Shown in pieces: positions 16,471-25,482 of a stretch of DNA of 64,000 nt; within the stretch, counting starts at the first letter, position 1, and the number at the start of each line of letters is the position of its first letter. Position numbers and translations under genes: made by a program. Source of the stretch: JAUMXJ01 sp041781135 (GTDB taxonomy: Bacteria; Bacillota; Clostridia; Peptostreptococcales; Acidaminobacteraceae); assembly GCA_041781135.1 (NCBI GenBank), contig JBHAZV010000026.1, forward strand, positions 76,657 to 140,656, read 5' to 3'. The notes beneath the pieces were generated by a model. That model was not told the origin of the DNA, searched no databases, and was given only the letters and a program-made list of their open reading frames with translations.

Positions 16471-17445
16471 ATGACTAAACGAATCAAAATCGAGAATTTC
16501 GCGGCGGTCAGCGAGCTGTTTGCGGATTTGGATAAACATATCAGGGTACTCGAGGGAAAGCTTGGAGTCAGGATTTCCACAGATGGCGGCGATATCGTTG
16601 TTTGCGGCGAAGATAATGTTGACAGTGCTGTTCGTTCAATATCAATACTTTTGGACGACTATACAAATATAGATTCACAGCGCGTGGATTACGTGACCGA
16701 TGTAGTAGAAAATGGAGAGATTAACGAAGACGAAATAAAGGAGCTCTCCAAAAATCAGATAGTCACAACTTTTTTAGGGCGTCCGATCAAAGCAAAAACA
16801 ATCGGTCAGAGGCGTTATGTCGATTCGATACTTACGCATGATGTTGTATTTGGAATAGGTCCGGCGGGAACAGGCAAGACATTTCTGGCTGTCGCGCTTG
16901 CAATAAAGGCTCTAAAAGCAGGCAGGGTTCAAAAAATAATAATTACGCGGCCTGCTGTAGAAGCTGGGGAAAATCTTGGGTTTTTGCCGGGCGATCTCCA
17001 AAACAAGGTGGATCCGTACCTTCGGCCGATTTACGACGCAATGTTTGAAATACTTGGACTCGATACATTCAATAATCACAGAGAGAGGGGCGTCATTGAA
17101 ATCGCTCCGCTTGCGTACATGCGAGGCAGAACTCTCGATAATGCTTTTGTAATACTTGACGAGGCGCAAAATACCACAAGAGAACAGATGAAAATGTTTC
17201 TCACAAGATTCGGGGCGCATTCAACCGTTGTGGTAAACGGCGACATATCGCAGATAGACCTCCCAAGAGGGAAAAAATCCGGACTTACGCACGCGATTAG
17301 GGTGCTTGCCGGCATAAAGGAAATTGATTTTGTAAAATTCAGCGAAGCAGATGTAGTGCGGCACAGCCTTGTCAAAAAGATAATCGCGAAATATAACGAA
17401 TATGAGGAGAGGAACAGGGAAAATGACAACAAAGATAATGAATGA
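16471..17445 (+). CDS. phoH: PhoH family ATPase (PhoH-like, YqfE/YbeZ type)
   Basis: This protein of 324 residues has an N-terminal KH-like region with small alpha/beta segments. A P-loop domain follows: GIGPAGTGKTFLA near residue 130, FVILDEAQNTTREQMKMFLTRFG (Walker B and sensor) and VVNGDISQIDLPRG. PhoH/YbeZ proteins work with YbeY in ribosome and RNA maturation; ybeY is two genes downstream. The start codon has no ribosome-binding site. The next gene overlaps its 3' end by about 23 nt. Confidence 0.93.
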   Translation: MTKRIKIENFAAVSELFADLDKHIRVLEGKLGVRISTDGGDIVVCGEDNVDSAVRSISILLDDYTNIDSQRVDYVTDVVENGEINEDEIKELSKNQIVTTFLGRPIKAKTIGQRRYVDSILTHDVVFGIGPAGTGKTFLAVALAIKALKAGRVQKIIITRPAVEAGENLGFLPGDLQNKVDPYLRPIYDAMFEILGLDTFNNHRERGVIEIAPLAYMRGRTLDNAFVILDEAQNTTREQMKMFLTRFGAHSTVVVNGDISQIDLPRGKKSGLTHAIRVLAGIKEIDFVKFSEADVVRHSLVKKIIAKYNEYEERNRENDNKDNE

Positions 17446-18772
17446 ACTCAATATTTCCGCTTATATAAGACACATACTTACAAACGTGGTGTTTTTTGCT
17501 ATCACCGGCATAATGTGCTTTTTCTCCGAAGGCGAGATTTTCGGTTCGCTGTTCATCCATGCGGCAATATGGATTTTTGCGCACGCAGCTTTCTTTTCAC
17601 GGGAGACAGGCAAAATTCAGTACCTGCACTTTCTTGGTCTCGAAATTTTGTTTTCGGTATTCTTTTATATTGCATTTTTTACTGCAAAACTTGACATACT
17701 AGCAATGCCGATAATCGCTTTCTCTTTGCTTGCATCGCAGCTGTTTACACCGCTAATATCGATATTTATGAGCATAGCATTAGTGCTTTACTCTGTCGCG
17801 GGTTATCCGGCGCTTTTGGGTGCAAACGAGCTTATAGCATACCTTGTAGTATGTACATTCGCGGCAAGTATAGTGTCGTTTATTAAGCAGAGGATGAACC
17901 TCGTTGTCATCGGTCTTGTCAGCGGCGTAATAATGTACCTGATAGTAATTTCGCAGGATTTTTCAAGGCTTGAGCTCAGGCAGACCTATGCGCTTCTAAA
18001 CGGAGTAATCAGCCCGATACTTGCGGTCGGCATTGCACCGATTATGGAGACTGTATTTTCAATGATAACTCCGATGCGGCTGCTCGAAATTTCCAATACT
18101 TCAAAGCCGCTGCTCAAGCGCTTGATGCTCGAAGCTCCCGGTACTTATCATCACAGTTTGTATGTCGCGCATCTTGCCGAAGCTGCGGCAAACGATATTG
18201 GAGCTGATAATCTGCTTGCCCGCGCAGGTGCGTATTATCACGACATCGGAAAGCTTGAAGGACCTATGAATTTTTTCGAAAATCAGGGCGGCGCGCCGAA
18301 CCCGCATGATGAAATGACTCCGGCGCAATCGGTCGAATGTCTAAAAAATCATGTAAAATATGGCGTCGAAATCCTTAAAAAGAATTATTTTCCAAGGATT
18401 GTGGTTGATATAGTGCGTTCGCATCACGGAGATTCGGTGATGCAGTATTTTTACCACAAAGAGCTGCAGTCCAATCAAAATGCCGATATAAACGATTTTC
18501 GCTACCATGGCCCAAGTCCTAAAACCAAGATTGAATCGATAATTATGTTCGCGGATTGCATCGAGGCAGCTGTTCGCGCAAATCCGGATGTTCCAAAAGA
18601 AGAAATGGTAGATAAAATAGTCAGACAAAAGATTGACGAAGGTCAGATGAGAGATTCTGAGCTTTCTTTTAAAGAAATCGCGATTATAAAACAGTCTTTT
18701 ATCAACGCGCTCGGCGCTGCTGCCCATGAAAGAGTCAAGTATCCGTCTGACAGTGCAGGTGTGCAGCGATGA
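17423..18772 (+). CDS. pgpH: 7TM-HD phosphohydrolase (PgpH-like), short form
   Basis: This membrane protein of 449 residues has about six or seven N-terminal hydrophobic segments and a cytoplasmic HD domain: HHSLYVAHLAEAAA, YYHDIGKLEGP (about residue 270), HVKYGVEILKK and SHHGDSVMQYFYH. The family hydrolyses cyclic di-AMP. Typical PgpH is about 700 residues with a large extracellular 7TMR-HDED domain. Here that domain is absent, leaving only membrane and HD parts. ATG 17423 is preferred over 17402, which has no ribosome-binding site. It lies in the phoH-pgpH-ybeY order. Confidence 0.9.
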   Translation: MTTKIMNELNISAYIRHILTNVVFFAITGIMCFFSEGEIFGSLFIHAAIWIFAHAAFFSRETGKIQYLHFLGLEILFSVFFYIAFFTAKLDILAMPIIAFSLLASQLFTPLISIFMSIALVLYSVAGYPALLGANELIAYLVVCTFAASIVSFIKQRMNLVVIGLVSGVIMYLIVISQDFSRLELRQTYALLNGVISPILAVGIAPIMETVFSMITPMRLLEISNTSKPLLKRLMLEAPGTYHHSLYVAHLAEAAANDIGADNLLARAGAYYHDIGKLEGPMNFFENQGGAPNPHDEMTPAQSVECLKNHVKYGVEILKKNYFPRIVVDIVRSHHGDSVMQYFYHKELQSNQNADINDFRYHGPSPKTKIESIIMFADCIEAAVRANPDVPKEEMVDKIVRQKIDEGQMRDSELSFKEIAIIKQSFINALGAAAHERVKYPSDSAGVQR

Positions 18773-19278
18773 ACCGCAGAATTAAACGAACAAGGAGTCG
18801 CCGAAAAGAGCTCGGCATCGATATTTCTTTTGAAACAGAAATTACGGACGAGCTTTGCGAGCTTGTCGATTACGGCGTTAGGCGCGCAGTGATGGCTGCT
18901 GCAAACGAGTATCGAATAAGAAGCTACGAGGTCTCTGTACTGATTGTCGATGATATTAAAATAAAATCAATAAATGCCGAACAGCGCGGCATCGACAGCC
19001 CTACAGATGTGCTTTCTTTTCCGCAGTTCGAATCGCTGCGAGCTATTAAAAACGCTGATTTTCCTCATCTCGGCGATATAGTGATTTCTATTGAAACTGC
19101 AGAGAGGCAATCGAAGGAATATGGACATTCCTTTGAAAGAGAGGTGTGCTACCTCACGGTTCACAGTATGCTGCATCTCCTCGGCTACGACCATATGAAC
19201 GAACGCGACAAATTTATTATGCGCACGGCAGAAAAGCGAATTATGAGCAGTATGGGGGTGTATAAAGCTAATGAATAA
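18769..19278 (+). CDS. ybeY: Endoribonuclease YbeY (rRNA maturation factor)
   Basis: This protein of 169 residues carries the zinc motif HX3HX5H in HSMLHLLGYDH. The upstream conserved strands are DIKSINAEQRGIDSPTDVLSFP (D and TDVLSFP diagnostic). It acts in 16S rRNA 3' processing and 70S quality control. It overlaps pgpH by 4 nt and the next gene by 8 nt. The N-terminus has an unusually basic start (RRIKRTRSRRKE). Confidence 0.96.
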   Translation: MNRRIKRTRSRRKELGIDISFETEITDELCELVDYGVRRAVMAAANEYRIRSYEVSVLIVDDIKIKSINAEQRGIDSPTDVLSFPQFESLRAIKNADFPHLGDIVISIETAERQSKEYGHSFEREVCYLTVHSMLHLLGYDHMNERDKFIMRTAEKRIMSSMGVYKANE

Positions 19279-20422
19279 GCTGCGAGAGTACTGGAATATG
19301 CTCGATAAAAACAAGCGCATATTGCTTATGTCGCTGTCGTCGGCGGTTGTGCTCGTCATATTGTTTTTAATTTTCAGAAATATAAGCGAGAGATTACCCA
19401 TAGAGACCACTACCACGACAATTCCCGAAACGCCGACGACAACCGCTTCAAAATCCACAACGACCGAGACGACGGTTGCGGCAACCACCGTTAATCCAGA
19501 CCATATCAGTCCTTTTACGCATCTGCCCGTAAGCGCCGAGGAATTCGAAGCGTTTAATAACAGAAGAGTGCTGCTTGTGTCTTATGACAATCTTGACCCG
19601 GCATGGCCTCAGGCAGGGGTTACCCGCGCCGATTTTACGATAGAGATATTGGCTGAGGGGCTTATTACAAGACTGCTGGGCGTATTTTACTCTAATCCGC
19701 CGGAATATGTCGGGCCGATCAGATCCGCAAGGCCGTATATCGTAATAAAAGCACTTGAACATGACGCTTACCTTGCCCATGTGGGCGGCTCTCAGCAGGC
19801 TCTTGCAGATATACAGAATTTCGGAGTCGCGGATTTGGATGGTCTGTGGTCGGGAGCGTTTAACAGAAAATCGCATAAATCTGCCCCTCACAATACATAC
19901 GCATACTATGCCGATCTCCTTGCGGAAGCTGAGCGCCAAGGCTATCGCAGCAGCGGCAGCACAAAATTTTACGAGTTTGCGGATGAGCTTCCAAAGGGGT
20001 TTATAGAGGAAGCCGATTATATCTATTTTAATTATCGCGACGCGTACGCCTACGGAGACGGCGGTTACATGGTGGAATATCGGTATGACCCTGCTGCAAA
20101 GCTGTATAGCAGGTATGTAAACGGAGTGCAGTGTCTTGACGAAATAGACGAAAATCCGTTTACCGTATCAAACATCATAGTTCAATATGCAAACCACAGC
20201 ATTATTGACGATTATGGCAGACTTGCAATAGACCTCTTTTCAGGTGGTGAAGCTTACCAGTTCCGAGATGGAAGGGTTTGCAAGCTTCGTTGGTCGAAGA
20301 GCGAAAGAAATGCCCTTACGCGCTTCGAATACGAAGATGGCAGCGAAATACTGCTCGCGCCGGGAAGAACAGCAATACTTGTGGTATATCCGGGAATTTT
20401 TGGATATGAGTCGGAAGAATAG
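19271..20422 (+). CDS. DUF3048 family protein (YerB-like), membrane-anchored
   Basis: This protein of 383 residues has a transmembrane segment near residues 18-37 and no lipobox. A Thr-rich linker at about 44-75 (runs of T with P, S, E) is followed by the DUF3048 core: VSYDNLDPAWPQAGVTRAD, EYVGPIRSARPYIV, GGSQQAL and the C-terminal VNGVQCLDEI region. Homologues include YerB, which in Bacillus is a lipoprotein of unclear function. The Thr-rich spacer suggests the domain projects through the cell wall. The gene overlaps both ybeY and cdd. Confidence 0.85.
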   Translation: MNKLREYWNMLDKNKRILLMSLSSAVVLVILFLIFRNISERLPIETTTTTIPETPTTTASKSTTTETTVAATTVNPDHISPFTHLPVSAEEFEAFNNRRVLLVSYDNLDPAWPQAGVTRADFTIEILAEGLITRLLGVFYSNPPEYVGPIRSARPYIVIKALEHDAYLAHVGGSQQALADIQNFGVADLDGLWSGAFNRKSHKSAPHNTYAYYADLLAEAERQGYRSSGSTKFYEFADELPKGFIEEADYIYFNYRDAYAYGDGGYMVEYRYDPAAKLYSRYVNGVQCLDEIDENPFTVSNIIVQYANHSIIDDYGRLAIDLFSGGEAYQFRDGRVCKLRWSKSERNALTRFEYEDGSEILLAPGRTAILVVYPGIFGYESEE

Positions 20423-20849
20423 TTTATCAGTAGATTTATTTGCGCTTTTAGAAGCTGCTTACAAGGCGAGCGATAATGCCTATGCGCCTTATTCGGATTT
20501 TCGGGTAGGCGCCGCAGCGCTCACAGGCGATGGAAGGGTTTTTACAGGCTGCAATGTGGAAAATGCATCCTTTGGCGCTGCGATATGCGCAGAGAGAATC
20601 GCGGTGGCAAAAGGCATCAGCGAGGGAGCAGGGGTTTTTACACATATTGCGGTAGTAAGGCGTGACCGCGCCGGAGAACTCTTTCCGTGCGGAATATGCA
20701 GACAGTTTTTAAGCGAATTCGGCGATATCGACGTAGTAACCGATGCCGGGGAGGGCGGCTCACTGCAACCGAAAATTTACAGGCTTTCGGAGCTTTTTTC
20801 GCACTCGTTTGGAAGTGCGGATCTTAGAAATATCAAGAGAGGAAAATAA
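20406..20849 (+). CDS. cdd: Cytidine deaminase
   Basis: This protein of 147 residues converts cytidine or deoxycytidine to uridine forms. Zinc motifs are CAERIAVAKG (the Cys version of the H/C-A-E motif) and PCGICRQFL. AYAPYSDFRVGAAA and TGCNVENASFG are conserved substrate regions. The start at 20406 gives the correct family N-terminus and overlaps the DUF3048 gene by 17 nt. Its stop overlaps the era ATG by 1 nt. cdd before era is the usual Firmicutes order. Confidence 0.95.
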   Translation: MSRKNSLSVDLFALLEAAYKASDNAYAPYSDFRVGAAALTGDGRVFTGCNVENASFGAAICAERIAVAKGISEGAGVFTHIAVVRRDRAGELFPCGICRQFLSEFGDIDVVTDAGEGGSLQPKIYRLSELFSHSFGSADLRNIKRGK

Positions 20850-21733
20850 TGTTCAAATCAGGATTTGTTGCAATAATCGGCAGGCCAAATGTCGGAAAAT
20901 CGACAATATTAAACGCTCTTGTCGGCGAAAAACTTGCAATCATAAGCCCAAAGGCTCAAACAACGCGGCATAGGGCGCTTGCAATATACAATGACGATCA
21001 GTCGCAGATCATATTTGTGGACACGCCGGGTTTTCACAAGGCGCGGACCAAACTTGGCGAATTTATGGTAGGCGAGGTCAGAGGTTCGCTTGAAGATGTA
21101 GATGTAATTATGCTCGTAATCGACAGACCCCGTTTTGGAGACATCGAGACCGAATTGATAGAAATTATCAAAAACAGCGGAGCTGTCAAGATTTTGGTGG
21201 TAAATAAGCTGGACACTATAGACGGCGAAGAATATCTCGAGTTTTTTGATCAAGCAGAAAAAGCCGGCATTTTTCAATCGATAATCGGTATCAGCGCCAC
21301 TTTGGGCAGGGGCGTTGCCCAGACTCTCGATTTGCTTAAAAACAGTCTGCAGGAAGGGCCGCAGTACTATCCTTCGGATCAGCTCACCGATCAGACAGAG
21401 CGCACGATAGCAGGAGAATTGATCCGAGAAAAGACCTTGCTGTTTTTGTCGGATGAGGTTCCTCACGGCATTGCGGTCGACATCGTAAAAATGAAAAAGC
21501 GTGCCGATCGCGAATTATACGATATAGATGCAGATATAATCTGCGAACGCGCTTCGCACAAGGGAATAGTGATCGGAAAGGGTGGACACACATTAAAAGG
21601 TATTGGCAAGGCGGCAAGAGAGGATATTGAAAGATTGCTTGGCGCAAAAGTTAATCTAAAGCTGTTTGTCAAGGTGCGGGAGGATTGGCGCAATAATTTT
21701 TCGCAGCTCTCAGGTCTTGGATATAAAAAATAA
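20849..21733 (+). CDS. era: GTPase Era
   Basis: This 294-residue protein binds 16S rRNA and 30S subunits. GTPase motifs are GRPNVGKST (G1), TTRH (G2), DTPGFH (G3) and NKLD (G4). The C-terminal KH domain has the GKGGHTLKGIG loop. Length and motifs are complete. It overlaps cdd and recO by 1 nt each, in keeping with one operon from phoH to recO. Confidence 0.98.
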   Translation: MFKSGFVAIIGRPNVGKSTILNALVGEKLAIISPKAQTTRHRALAIYNDDQSQIIFVDTPGFHKARTKLGEFMVGEVRGSLEDVDVIMLVIDRPRFGDIETELIEIIKNSGAVKILVVNKLDTIDGEEYLEFFDQAEKAGIFQSIIGISATLGRGVAQTLDLLKNSLQEGPQYYPSDQLTDQTERTIAGELIREKTLLFLSDEVPHGIAVDIVKMKKRADRELYDIDADIICERASHKGIVIGKGGHTLKGIGKAAREDIERLLGAKVNLKLFVKVREDWRNNFSQLSGLGYKK

Positions 21734-22455
21734 TGATAAAAACCGAGGGGATAGTAATTTCGAGGCGGAACTCGTACAATGACGATGTCTTTCTGACTAT
21801 TTTCACAAAAAAATTTGGTGTTATAGACGCGGTGGCAAAGCGCGCAAAATCCTTTCGATCTCCGATCAATCCATCTACTCGGGCATTTGTCTGTGCAGAT
21901 TTTATTATGAAGCCTCAGTCTCCGCCGCTGATTGTAAATGCTGATATCATATATTCAAATCTCGGAATTCTTGATGACATCGAAAGTATTTCGAGCGCCT
22001 CATATATTGTTGAGATTGTAAAGAAAACCCTGCCTGAGGGACTTGCAGAAGCCGATATCTACGATCTTACACGCGGGTCAATGAAGGTTCTGAACGACAA
22101 AGCGGCTCAGTGCAGTATAGTAAGATGCCATTTTGTGTGCAATCTCTGTTCGATGCTCGGAATATTGCCGGACTTGTCTGTATGCAACAGATGCGGAAGT
22201 GCAGGAAGCGACGATGACCGGCTTTCGCCGCGCGATGGCCGCATATGCAGAGAGTGCGCAGATTCGGAATATATGCCGGCGGATCCAAGATTTTTTCGGT
22301 TTATCGACTACCTGCTGAAGGTGCGATCGGCGCGACTTGCGCACACTGTGGCAGAAGCTGAGCTTATTAAAAAAGCGTCGGATTTTTCGGAGGCGCTGCT
22401 CCGTCATCATCTTGGTATTGAGAACATCAAAAGCAAAGAGCTGTTTTCTCTATGA
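21733..22455 (+). CDS. recO: DNA repair protein RecO
   Basis: This protein of 240 residues has an N-terminal OB fold (EGIVISRRNSYNDDVFLTIFT). The zinc-binding cysteines lie in VCNRCGS and ICREC in the central helical region. RecO loads RecA with RecF/RecR during gap repair. The length is normal. It is the last gene of the phoH-recO run; a new promoter follows. Confidence 0.94.
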   Translation: MIKTEGIVISRRNSYNDDVFLTIFTKKFGVIDAVAKRAKSFRSPINPSTRAFVCADFIMKPQSPPLIVNADIIYSNLGILDDIESISSASYIVEIVKKTLPEGLAEADIYDLTRGSMKVLNDKAAQCSIVRCHFVCNLCSMLGILPDLSVCNRCGSAGSDDDRLSPRDGRICRECADSEYMPADPRFFRFIDYLLKVRSARLAHTVAEAELIKKASDFSEALLRHHLGIENIKSKELFSL

Positions 22456-22458
22456 TGG

Positions 22459-22486
22459 TTACAAATCATACAAAATATGGTACAAT
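22459..22486 (+). promoter_or_regulatory. Promoter of the DUF4342 gene
   Basis: TTACAA (22459-22464), a 16-bp spacer and TACAAT (22481-22486) with a TGG extension. Confidence 0.7.
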
Positions 22487-22523
22487 ATACTGCTGATACA
22501 TATCAAATTAACAGGAGGCTTTT

Positions 22524-23045
22524 ATGAATTACACAATGGAAGCGGTAGACGAGGTCAGGAAAAGAGCAAAGGTCAGCTATGAACTGGCAAAAGAAGCTCT
22601 CGATCTATATGATGGGGATGTTCTCAATGCGATTATTTATCTCGAAAGACAAAATAAACAAAACGAAAGCGCTGTAAAATCTTCTATTTCTAAACTCAAG
22701 GAAGTAATTAACGAAGGTTTTATATCTCAGATACAGGTCATAAAAAATGGTCAGGTGGTTTTTGACATACCTGTCGTTGCGGGTATTGCAATGCTAATGC
22801 TGTGGACTGGCCCGTTTGCGGCGGCGCTCCTGTTTGCCGTCGCAACAAAATGCAATCTGCGAATAATCAAAAGAGACGGCGCAGAGTTCAATGTTACTGA
22901 AGTTACAGTAGAGAAACTGTCCGACTTAATATCAAAGATAAAGGAAGAATATTCCAAATTCAAGAATAAGTCACGCTGCTGTGAAGAGGATTGTGCAGAG
23001 CAGGATGAATTTGAAGATCCGAAACAAGAAAACTTGGAAGAATAG
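22524..23045 (+). CDS. DUF4342 protein with UBA-like N-terminus
   Basis: This protein of 173 residues begins with a UBA/EF-Ts-N-like three-helix domain (about 1-40). A DUF4342 core follows: SQIQVIKNGQVVFDIPVVAGI, then a hydrophobic stretch that could be membrane-associated (about 90-112). The tail is acidic and Cys-rich, with CC and a further Cys within nine residues. The function is unknown. AGGAGG precedes the start. It is followed after 9 nt by glyS, so they may share a transcript. Confidence 0.85.
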   Translation: MNYTMEAVDEVRKRAKVSYELAKEALDLYDGDVLNAIIYLERQNKQNESAVKSSISKLKEVINEGFISQIQVIKNGQVVFDIPVVAGIAMLMLWTGPFAAALLFAVATKCNLRIIKRDGAEFNVTEVTVEKLSDLISKIKEEYSKFKNKSRCCEEDCAEQDEFEDPKQENLEE

Positions 23046-23054
23046 GGGTATGTC

Positions 23055-24455
23055 GTGGCAATAGAGAAAAATATCAAACCAAACAGTCCGGTGACTATGG
23101 ATAAATTGGTGGCGCTCTGTAAAAACAGAGGTTTTGTATTTCCGGGCTCAGAGATATATGGCGGGCTTGCGAATTCATGGGATTACGGTCCTCTTGGAGT
23201 GGAGCTTCTCAACAACATAAAAAAGGCGTGGTGGAAAAAATTCGTAAGTTCCTCTAAGTACAATGTCGGAATGGACAGCTCGATACTCCTTAATCCAGAG
23301 GTGTGGGTTGCGTCCGGCCACGTTTCGAGCTTTAACGATCCTCTTATAGATTGCAAAAACTGCAAAACAAGGTATCGTGCGGATCATCTTGTTGAGGAGC
23401 ATATGAAAAACGGCGAGAGCGTCGATGGCTGGAGTTTCGAAAAGCTCAAGGAATACATAGATTCTCACGATATAAAATGTTCCTGCGGAAAAAAGGATTT
23501 TACTGATATACGCAAATTTAATATGATGCTCAGAACGTATCTTGGTGCCGTAGACAGCACGGCAAGCGAAACATATATCCGGCCGGAAACCGCGCAGGGT
23601 ATTTTTATCAACTTCAGATCGGTACAGAGGACGAGCAGAAAAAAACTGCCTTTCGGCATAGCCCAGATTGGCAAGGCGTTTAGAAATGAAATCACGCCGG
23701 GTAATTTTATTTTCAGGACAAGGGAATTCGAGCAGATGGAGCTTGAATTTTTCTGCAAGCCCGGCGAGGATCTGGAATGGTTTTCATATTGGCGCAAATT
23801 CTGCTTTGACTGGCTCACTTCGCTCGGTATCAAGGAAGAAAACCTCAGGTACAGAGATCATGACAAGGAAGAATTATCGCATTATTCAAATGCGACTACC
23901 GACATTGAGTTCCTGTTCCCATTCGGCTGGGGAGAACTGTGGGGAATCGCAGACAGGACAGACTACGACCTGAATGCGCATATGAAGCAGAGTGGAGAGG
24001 ATCTTTCGTACACTGATCCTTTCACTAACGAAAAATTTGTGCCTTATGTTATAGAGCCGTCTGTCGGCGTAAACAGAACTGCGCTTTGCTTCCTGAGTAA
24101 TGCCTATGACGAGGAAACGCTTGAAGACGGAAGCACAAGAACGGTGTTAAGGCTTCACAGTGCGATTGCGCCTGTAAAATGTGCGATACTCCCTCTCGTA
24201 AAAAAACTTTCGGACAAAGCGACTGCAATTTACGAAGAACTTATACAACATTTCGAGTGCGAATATGACGAGGCGGGCGCAATAGGCAAGCGATACAGAC
24301 GACACGACGAGATAGGCACGCCGTTTTGCATCACTGTCGATTTTGACACCCTTGAAGACGGAACAGTCACCATCAGGTACAGAGACTCAATGGAGCAAAA
24401 AAGAATTTCCGTAGCCGATGCTGTAAAGGAAATCGAAAATTCAATGAAATTTTAG
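23055..24455 (+). CDS. glyS: Glycyl-tRNA synthetase (dimeric type)
   Basis: This class II synthetase of 466 residues is the single-chain alpha2 form. Motifs include FPGSEIYGGLANSWDYGPLG near the N-terminus, motif 2 FRNEITPGNF...EFEQMELEFF, and motif 3 with PSVGVNRT. The anticodon-binding domain is at the C-terminus. The GTG at 23055 is the start because the upstream ATG frame stops at once. No T-box leader is seen upstream, which is notable for a Firmicutes synthetase. Confidence 0.96.
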   Translation: MAIEKNIKPNSPVTMDKLVALCKNRGFVFPGSEIYGGLANSWDYGPLGVELLNNIKKAWWKKFVSSSKYNVGMDSSILLNPEVWVASGHVSSFNDPLIDCKNCKTRYRADHLVEEHMKNGESVDGWSFEKLKEYIDSHDIKCSCGKKDFTDIRKFNMMLRTYLGAVDSTASETYIRPETAQGIFINFRSVQRTSRKKLPFGIAQIGKAFRNEITPGNFIFRTREFEQMELEFFCKPGEDLEWFSYWRKFCFDWLTSLGIKEENLRYRDHDKEELSHYSNATTDIEFLFPFGWGELWGIADRTDYDLNAHMKQSGEDLSYTDPFTNEKFVPYVIEPSVGVNRTALCFLSNAYDEETLEDGSTRTVLRLHSAIAPVKCAILPLVKKLSDKATAIYEELIQHFECEYDEAGAIGKRYRRHDEIGTPFCITVDFDTLEDGTVTIRYRDSMEQKRISVADAVKEIENSMKF

Positions 24456-24473
24456 TAATTGCAAAGGAGCGTT

Positions 24474-25475
24474 ATGAACGGCAGAGAGTACGCCGAAAAA
24501 TTGGAGTTTGAGGTGCTTGCGCCTTATGCGGCAAAATCTGCTGAGGCAGTGCGCAGGGTTAACATTGAAAAATGTGACTTGCGCACTGAGTTTCAGCGCG
24601 ATACTTCGCGAATTATACACAGTAAGGCATTCAGGCGATTAAAACACAAAACTCAGGTATTTCTTTCGCCTGAGGGCGATCATTACAGGACCAGGCTCAC
24701 GCACACATTAGAGGTCACGCAGATAGCCAAGACGATTGCGCGAGCACTTCGGCTCAATGAAGATTTGACAGAAGCGATAGCGCTTGGACACGATCTTGGT
24801 CACACACCGTTTGGTCATTGCGGCGAATATGAACTTGAGAAGATACATCCGGGAGGATTCAAACACAATGAGCAGAGCAAGAGAGTGGTAGAATTTTTGG
24901 AGCGTCACGGCGACGGGCGCGGATTAAATTTGACTATGCAAACTATTGATGGGATACTCTGTCATTCGGGAGGGGTTTGGCCTTCATCACTGGAAGGAGG
25001 TATTGTAAGGCATTCTGATAAAATTGCGTATATTCATCACGATATGGACGATTCTATACGCGCCGGACTGCTGAGCGAAGATGATGTTCCTGAATCTATC
25101 AGAAAAATAGCCGGAAACTCGCATAAATCCAGGCTTGACTATTTTATACACAACCTTGTATCAAATTTTCTTGCAGATCCTGTCAAAGGTTTTTCTGACG
25201 AAGGCAGGGAGGCATTTAATGAGTTGACTGAATTTATGTTCAAAAATGTGTACCTTAATTCAGCTGCCAAGCAGGAGGAGGCAAAAGCAGTTCATGTAGT
25301 CAGAGAATTGTATGATTTCTTCTGCAAAAATCCGGATCGAATGCCGGCTGATTGGTATGCAGATTATACGGGAACCGAAGGGATAGAGGCAGTTAAGGAT
25401 TATATTGCCTCCATGTCAGACAGATATGCCATATCTGTGTTCAATTCGCTTTTTGTACCGAATTTCTGGTTGTGA
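24474..25475 (+). CDS. dgt: Deoxyguanosinetriphosphate triphosphohydrolase-like HD protein
   Basis: This HD-superfamily protein has 333 residues. The N-terminal DTSRIIHSKAFRRLKHKTQVF and the metal motif HTLEVTQIAKTIARAL ... LGHDLGHTPFGH are diagnostic of dGTPase-like proteins. It would hydrolyse dNTPs to nucleosides plus triphosphate. AAGGAG precedes ATG 24474. It lies 7 nt upstream of dnaG, a conserved dgt-dnaG-rpoD order that links nucleotide pools with replication and transcription genes. Confidence 0.94.
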   Translation: MNGREYAEKLEFEVLAPYAAKSAEAVRRVNIEKCDLRTEFQRDTSRIIHSKAFRRLKHKTQVFLSPEGDHYRTRLTHTLEVTQIAKTIARALRLNEDLTEAIALGHDLGHTPFGHCGEYELEKIHPGGFKHNEQSKRVVEFLERHGDGRGLNLTMQTIDGILCHSGGVWPSSLEGGIVRHSDKIAYIHHDMDDSIRAGLLSEDDVPESIRKIAGNSHKSRLDYFIHNLVSNFLADPVKGFSDEGREAFNELTEFMFKNVYLNSAAKQEEAKAVHVVRELYDFFCKNPDRMPADWYADYTGTEGIEAVKDYIASMSDRYAISVFNSLFVPNFWL

Positions 25476-25482
25476 TGCGGCT

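Noticed and set aside
22456..23054. T-box riboswitch before glyS
   Set aside because: No specifier stem, T-box sequence or antiterminator/terminator pair is visible; the upstream gene occupies the space.
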